From: Hawksworthiomyces lignivorus
Lineage: Eukaryota; Ascomycota; Sordariomycetes; Ophiostomatales; Ophiostomataceae
Assembly: GCA_002917075.1 (NCBI GenBank)
Contig: NTMA01000082.1
Location: 124,001-188,000 of the forward strand
Reading direction: 5' to 3'
DNA: 64,000 bases
The translations under genes were made by a program, and so were the position numbers. Within the stretch, counting starts at the first letter, position 1, and each line of letters opens with the position of its first letter. Shown one piece after another: positions 60,033 to 64,000 of this stretch. A model generated the notes under the pieces. The model worked only from the letters and a program-made list of their open reading frames with translations. It was not told where the DNA came from and did no database searches.

Positions 60033-60661
60033 CCACAATAACTACCCCTACTATCGCCATTTGTTTTGGTTCTATGCTTGGACTTGAGTCAGGTAAAGGC
60101 AATATGTAAATTCTGAAACAACTGTACTTTATATGTACTCTTTTTTTGTCTCCTTCTTTGTCGTTTAGGGTACATGTATTATTCCCCCAACATCTACAGA
60201 CTGTGGGACTGCTGTTTCTAAGACGGGGTGATAAGCAAGAGTCCTCACGCCAAGCAGAATGTATATATAACAACCTTGCCTTCTTATAAAGGTCTTCCAT
60301 TTCTCTTCCACGACTCATTCATTGCTGCTTTCCCCTTTTCCTTTGCGATAGAAACTTACGCCACTGACTTACACGGCCAAAGCATCACGTGACTACGAGG
60401 CAAAACCAGTGGCGACAGGCGCTATCTCCAGCGGCTACAATTTTCTTGCGTCACAGCCCCTACAAGCCTCCACAGCCTTCTGTGTTTGCTCCGAATGGGC
60501 TGAGAAAATCGCCAACGCTATTCTTGAGATATATTTTGTTCAGCATTTGGTTTTTTCCATCTTGCCTGGCTTTTATTTTTGTCCTTTCCCAAACTGGCGC
60601 CAACCAACGAAATATCTGTACGGGAGAGGTGATTCGCCTCGTCCCTAAGCCATCTGCTACC
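60033..60661. other. Spacer upstream of the Arg/Ser-rich protein gene
   Basis: No gene is seen. The stretch just before 60662 is open in frame upstream of the chosen start, so a longer N-terminus cannot be excluded, but the conserved-looking protein begins at MDDLDMDY. Confidence 0.4.
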
Positions 60662-62124
60662 ATGGACGACCTCGACATGGACTACAGCTTGCTCTTCGAG
60701 TCCCCATCTGCACGGGACCGGTAAGTAGACTAGAAATTTTCGAAACGCTACCCGAGGCGCCTCAGTCCCTGTGCTGATAAGAATGCCTCCCCAGTCCCGC
60801 CAGCAAGCTCAAGCCCAACACCCGGTTTCTGCAGCAGATTGTCCGCGAAGCCAACACGCACAACGCAGCGCTGCTCGCCAAGGAGGCCGCCGACTCGCGG
60901 GCCCGTCTGCGGCGGCTCATGCGGCACACAGATAAAGGCAGTCACAGAAGAGAAGCCGGAAGAAGAGGCTACGACAGCTACGACGATGGCTCGGACGAGG
61001 AGAGGAATCGACAGGGAGAGAGCCGAAAGCGCAGAGAGAGGCCAGAAAGCTCGAGAGACGACGGTGAGAGACAAAAGCACAGAAGAAGGCGGTCCCACGA
61101 CGCTGATGCAGATGCGGATTCGACGAGAGACCACCACCGCCACCGCAGCCGTCACAGAAGCCACAGACGTGAGCGTGAGAGTGAGAGGGACCGCGCTAGA
61201 GACAGAGCCAGAGACGACGATAAAGATCGGACACGAGAAGAGAAGGACCGCAAGAGGAGCCGCCGGAATGACGACGACCAGGATAGCACAGTGAGCGACC
61301 CAGATGAGCGAAAACACAGCACCAAGTCCCGGTCTAGTCACAGCCATGGGCGACATGCACACCGCTCGCGGCATGCCAGCCGGTCGCGGTCGCCTGGCCG
61401 GTCGCATCGCCACCGCCGGCACGAGAGCGCCAGTGTCAGCCCACGGCGGTCGAGATCGCCGAGGCGCGAGGACCGGGACCGGGACCGGGACCGAGCGAGG
61501 CGGCACCGCGACCGCTCGCCGCCGCGTGAGACGCGCAGACACGGAGCAGAGAAAAATGCGTCGCGGACGGCCGGCAGCGAAGAGGCATATGGCCGACTGC
61601 GGAGCGACAAGACGGACGACGACGGCCCAGCAGGTACTTTTGGCCGAGACAGCGAAGATGCGCGCTCGCCCTCGGTCTCGGACTCTGACTCGGACCCGCT
61701 AGACGAATTTATCGGGCCGCGGCTGGCCTCGAGCACGCCGACGACGACGGCTTCCACGGTGCGCGGCCGCGGTGCCGCCTCCATAGGCGCCGCCAACATG
61801 GACCGCCACTTTTCTGCAGACTACGATCCGACCACGGACATCGAGCTGGCCCCCATCACGGCGTCTGCGGCCCCTGGCGGCGCCGGCTCCACGGTCGAGG
61901 ACGCCCGCATCGAGATGCAGCGGGACCGCCAGCAGCTGCTGCGCGAGGGTGCCGAGCGGCTGCGGGCAGCCGGCTTCACCGACAAGGAGATTGCCATCTG
62001 GACGCGGGGCGGAAAGCGCGAGACCGAAGACATCCAGTGGATCAAGAAAGGCGAGGCCCGGGAGTGGGACCGCGGCAAGCAGGAGGGAGACGAGGGGCCG
62101 CCGAAGCCGCAGTGGGCTCGATGA
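60662..62124 (+). CDS. Arg/Ser/Asp-rich nuclear protein, Prp38B-like annotation class
   Basis: Two exons, 60662-60720 and 60795-62124, give about 462 residues. The N-terminus MDDLDMDYSLLFESPS is acidic. Residues about 80-260 are a highly charged Arg/Asp/His/Ser/Lys stretch with many RS, RD and RE dipeptides. The C-terminal 130 residues are ordered and most likely conserved: DPLDEFIGPRLA, then MDRHFSADYDPTTDIELAP, then a helix EGAERLRAAGFTDKEIAIW followed by KKGEAREWDRGK. Similar fungal proteins are often labelled pre-mRNA-splicing factor 38B because of the charged region, but the PRP38 domain itself is not visible here. Nuclear localisation and a link to splicing are inferred from composition. 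Confidence 0.8.
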
Positions 62125-62623
62125 GTTGACAGAATTCAGGATATCGTTTTGGCTTTTGATTTTAAGGATGTTATTTACAGGCGTTTGGTAAAAGGAGATT
62201 TCTATATACCCTGGCATATTGGGTGGGACTGATCGCATGCATTAGCATTACACTGAAACGTAACACTGGCTTCATGACTCTACAGGGAGGAATTGCAGTG
62301 ATTTTCAGGCCTTTCAGAATAGGTCTTTGGATGGATTACAGAGGCTGGCATAGACTTGGGTTAGTGACTACAAATAACTTGATATATTTGGCAATGATTT
62401 ATTCAAATCTATGGTTGCTTTTTTGGCCATGCAAGTTTAAAATAGATATGCAGAGGAGATCATCTTTCATGCTTCCCTTTTTTATTTTCTCTTCCCAACG
62501 CCACAGCTTTGCTTCTGCCATGTCCCTATATATGGACAAACACATAATCTTACATACATGGCGCTCTCTGCGGCTGGTCGTTTGCAGCATTTTTTTTTTT
62601 TGCTATCTGTGCAGCATCTTGTT
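62125..62623. other. Convergent spacer
   Basis: AT-rich 3' flanks of the Arg/Ser-rich protein gene (plus) and the mL45-type gene (minus). No gene is seen. Confidence 0.6.
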
Positions 62624-63631
62624 TCAGCCAATTGTGGTGCCGTCCTTGGTGGCCTGGTCGACCAGCTGCTTCTCGGCCTCCCAGGTCTCGATCGTCGTCT
62701 CCGGCAGGAAGCCAAAGATGCGCCACTCGGACGTCTCCCACGTCGCCCGGTCGAGGATAGACACGAGCACAATGTTCTCCTTGACGTCCTTCTCGACCAC
62801 CGAGTCCGGCTTCTTGCTGCTGGTGGTGTCCGTCCAGGTGAACCGCTGCCGGCTGCGGATCGCCACCACGACCTGGCGGATGACCATGGGCAGGGGCCCC
62901 GGGATCATGACGACCTTGTTGTCGACGAGCCGCGGCCGGCCCTTGTACGACAGCAGCTCCCACTTGCAGCGGCGGCCGCGGGCGCGCCGGGCGATCAGGC
63001 CGGCGACCTCGTCCATGTGGGGCTGGGTCAGCAGGCGGCCCAGGGTGGCGGTGTCGCCGGCGGCGGTGGCCTCGAGCATCTGGAAGTGCATGGACTTGGC
63101 CATGGGCACGATGGCCTTCTTGTTGGGCTTGTAGCGGGCGCCCTTGAACAGGCCCGGCTTGCTCTGGAGGCGCATGGAAAATTCCGACAGAAAGTCGGTG
63201 GCCCGCGACTTGATGCGGTACCACATGAGCTTGGCAAACAGAGAGGGCGTGCTCAGGTACTGGCCCATGGGCGGCGGGACAAAGGTATCTGGCAAGGGGG
63301 GGTTAGTTCCATTAGCATACAGAGCAGAAAACAGACGAGAGAACCGGAACATACTGGGAATGCGAAAGGTGATCAGCGCCGGTGACCGGCTGCCCTTCAT
63401 CTGCGCTATGCTCGTGGATGGAGACATCTGCGCGAGCTGGGCTGATTTGCGCCTCTGGCTGTCACCGCGGGCGTATCTTCGCCGCTGCGTCTGTGACGGC
63501 GCCTGCAGGCGCACCAATGCGCCGCATGTGGTACCATCCGATGCCGATCGTCGGATGGTGGGCTGTGCTGTGAAGATGCGGAGTGGCGCCACCGCTGGTG
63601 CGAGCAGCGGCTGCCGCAAGACGCCAGCCAT
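62624..63631 (-). CDS. Mitochondrial ribosomal protein mL45 / MBA1-like (Tim44-type domain)
   Basis: Two exons, 63355-63631 and 62624-63288, give about 313 residues; an in-frame Met at 63694 would add 21. The chosen start begins MAGVLRQPLLAPAVAPLRIF, an Arg-containing amphipathic mitochondrial presequence. The body has the Tim44/mL45-like domain: LFAKLMWYRIKSRATDFLSEF, then AKSMHFQMLEATAAGDTATLGRLL and the strand-rich end RQRFTWTD, VSILDRATWETSEWRIFGFLPET. Family members sit at the exit tunnel of the mitochondrial ribosome and help dock it to the inner membrane for co-translational insertion. The 66-base intron (63289-63354) contains no in-frame stop. It converges with the Arg/Ser-rich protein gene. 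Confidence 0.85.
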   Translation of the reverse strand: MAGVLRQPLLAPAVAPLRIFTAQPTIRRSASDGTTCGALVRLQAPSQTQRRRYARGDSQRRKSAQLAQMSPSTSIAQMKGSRSPALITFRIPSMFRFSRLFSALYANGTNPPLPDTFVPPPMGQYLSTPSLFAKLMWYRIKSRATDFLSEFSMRLQSKPGLFKGARYKPNKKAIVPMAKSMHFQMLEATAAGDTATLGRLLTQPHMDEVAGLIARRARGRRCKWELLSYKGRPRLVDNKVVMIPGPLPMVIRQVVVAIRSRQRFTWTDTTSSKKPDSVVEKDVKENIVLVSILDRATWETSEWRIFGFLPETTIETWEAEKQLVDQATKDGTTIG

Positions 63632-64000
63632 GTTTGAGAGGGCCAAAAGTTGTTCGCAGAAACTTGGCTGTCTTGGTCTCTCACTTGTGCTCAATGCCCA
63701 ATTGCGACCCCTCCCCGGCGCGTACTGTTCCTAGCTCTTGTCTTGCGGTGTCGTTGCTGGAAGATATTCGGACGCAATTCGAAACAATGAATACCGACCG
63801 CTGAATTGGACACTCCAGGAAAGGCGGAGAGTCTCACACAATAACAAAAACCGAATTGGAAGAGACGTCAACCGCACGAAGGGGAAGATATTGGGTGGGA
63901 TATTATAGGAGATCGAGAGTCGAAAGGCGCTTATGCCAATTGCTGCATCTGGTGATCCTTCGGCCTTCTTTTAATTTTTTTTTTTTTTTTTTACTATTTT
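63632..64000. other. Upstream region and window end
   Basis: Should contain the promoter of the mL45-type gene. A run of 18 T lies at 63975-63992. No gene is seen before the window ends. Confidence 0.5.

Overview
The window is nuclear DNA of a filamentous ascomycete. Genes are spread over both strands, most protein genes carry short introns of about 50-80 bases with GT-AG ends, coding stretches are GC-rich and the spacers are more AT-rich. The gene set is typical of this group: fungal Zn2Cys6 regulators, a self-sufficient P450-reductase fusion, a secreted tyrosinase, a carotenoid oxygenase and large repeat-built cell-wall proteins. A hypocrealean origin (insect- or fungus-associated Sordariomycete) would fit, but that is an inference from protein style, not a database result. 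All exon models below were built by hand; for each multi-exon gene the exon lengths add up to a whole number of codons.

Layout. 1-9.2 kb: a CYP65-like P450 with eight exons including a 7-base micro-exon, a six-exon secreted tyrosinase (both plus strand), then a small minus-strand protein ending in eight cysteine-rich octapeptides. 9.2-22.3 kb is a surface-protein region: a silk-like (Gly-Ala)n GPI-type protein and a 1768-residue adhesin-like protein transcribed away from each other across 4.8 kb without a convincing gene. 22.7-38.7 kb holds four minus-strand genes: carotenoid oxygenase, 14-helix drug-efflux transporter, Zn2Cys6 regulator and CYP505-type P450-reductase fusion; the last three could be a small detoxification or metabolite cluster.

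40-53.2 kb is mostly housekeeping: MAD2 (spindle checkpoint), UBP14 (free ubiquitin-chain deubiquitinase, convergent with MAD2), a small predicted one-helix membrane protein, a long coiled-coil protein with a Cys/His motif near its N-terminus, and an AIF-type Rieske flavoprotein with a probable mitochondrial leader. 55-58.1 kb is a second Zn2Cys6 regulator with a glutamine-rich tail. 59.5-63.7 kb holds a doubtful small gene, an Arg/Ser/Asp-rich protein of the Prp38B-like annotation class, and a convergent mitochondrial mL45/MBA1-type ribosomal protein. An 83-base run of N at 44664-44746 next to a G homopolymer marks an unresolved gap.

Most unusual points: the architecture of the giant adhesin (17 x 44 residues, about fifty Ser-Ser-Ser-Ser-Ala pentads, six five-cysteine modules) and its divergent silk-like partner; the PPPY plus Cys-octapeptide protein; a KEN tripeptide in an insertion of MAD2; and two 66-base stop-free introns whose retention would add 22 residues to the encoded protein.
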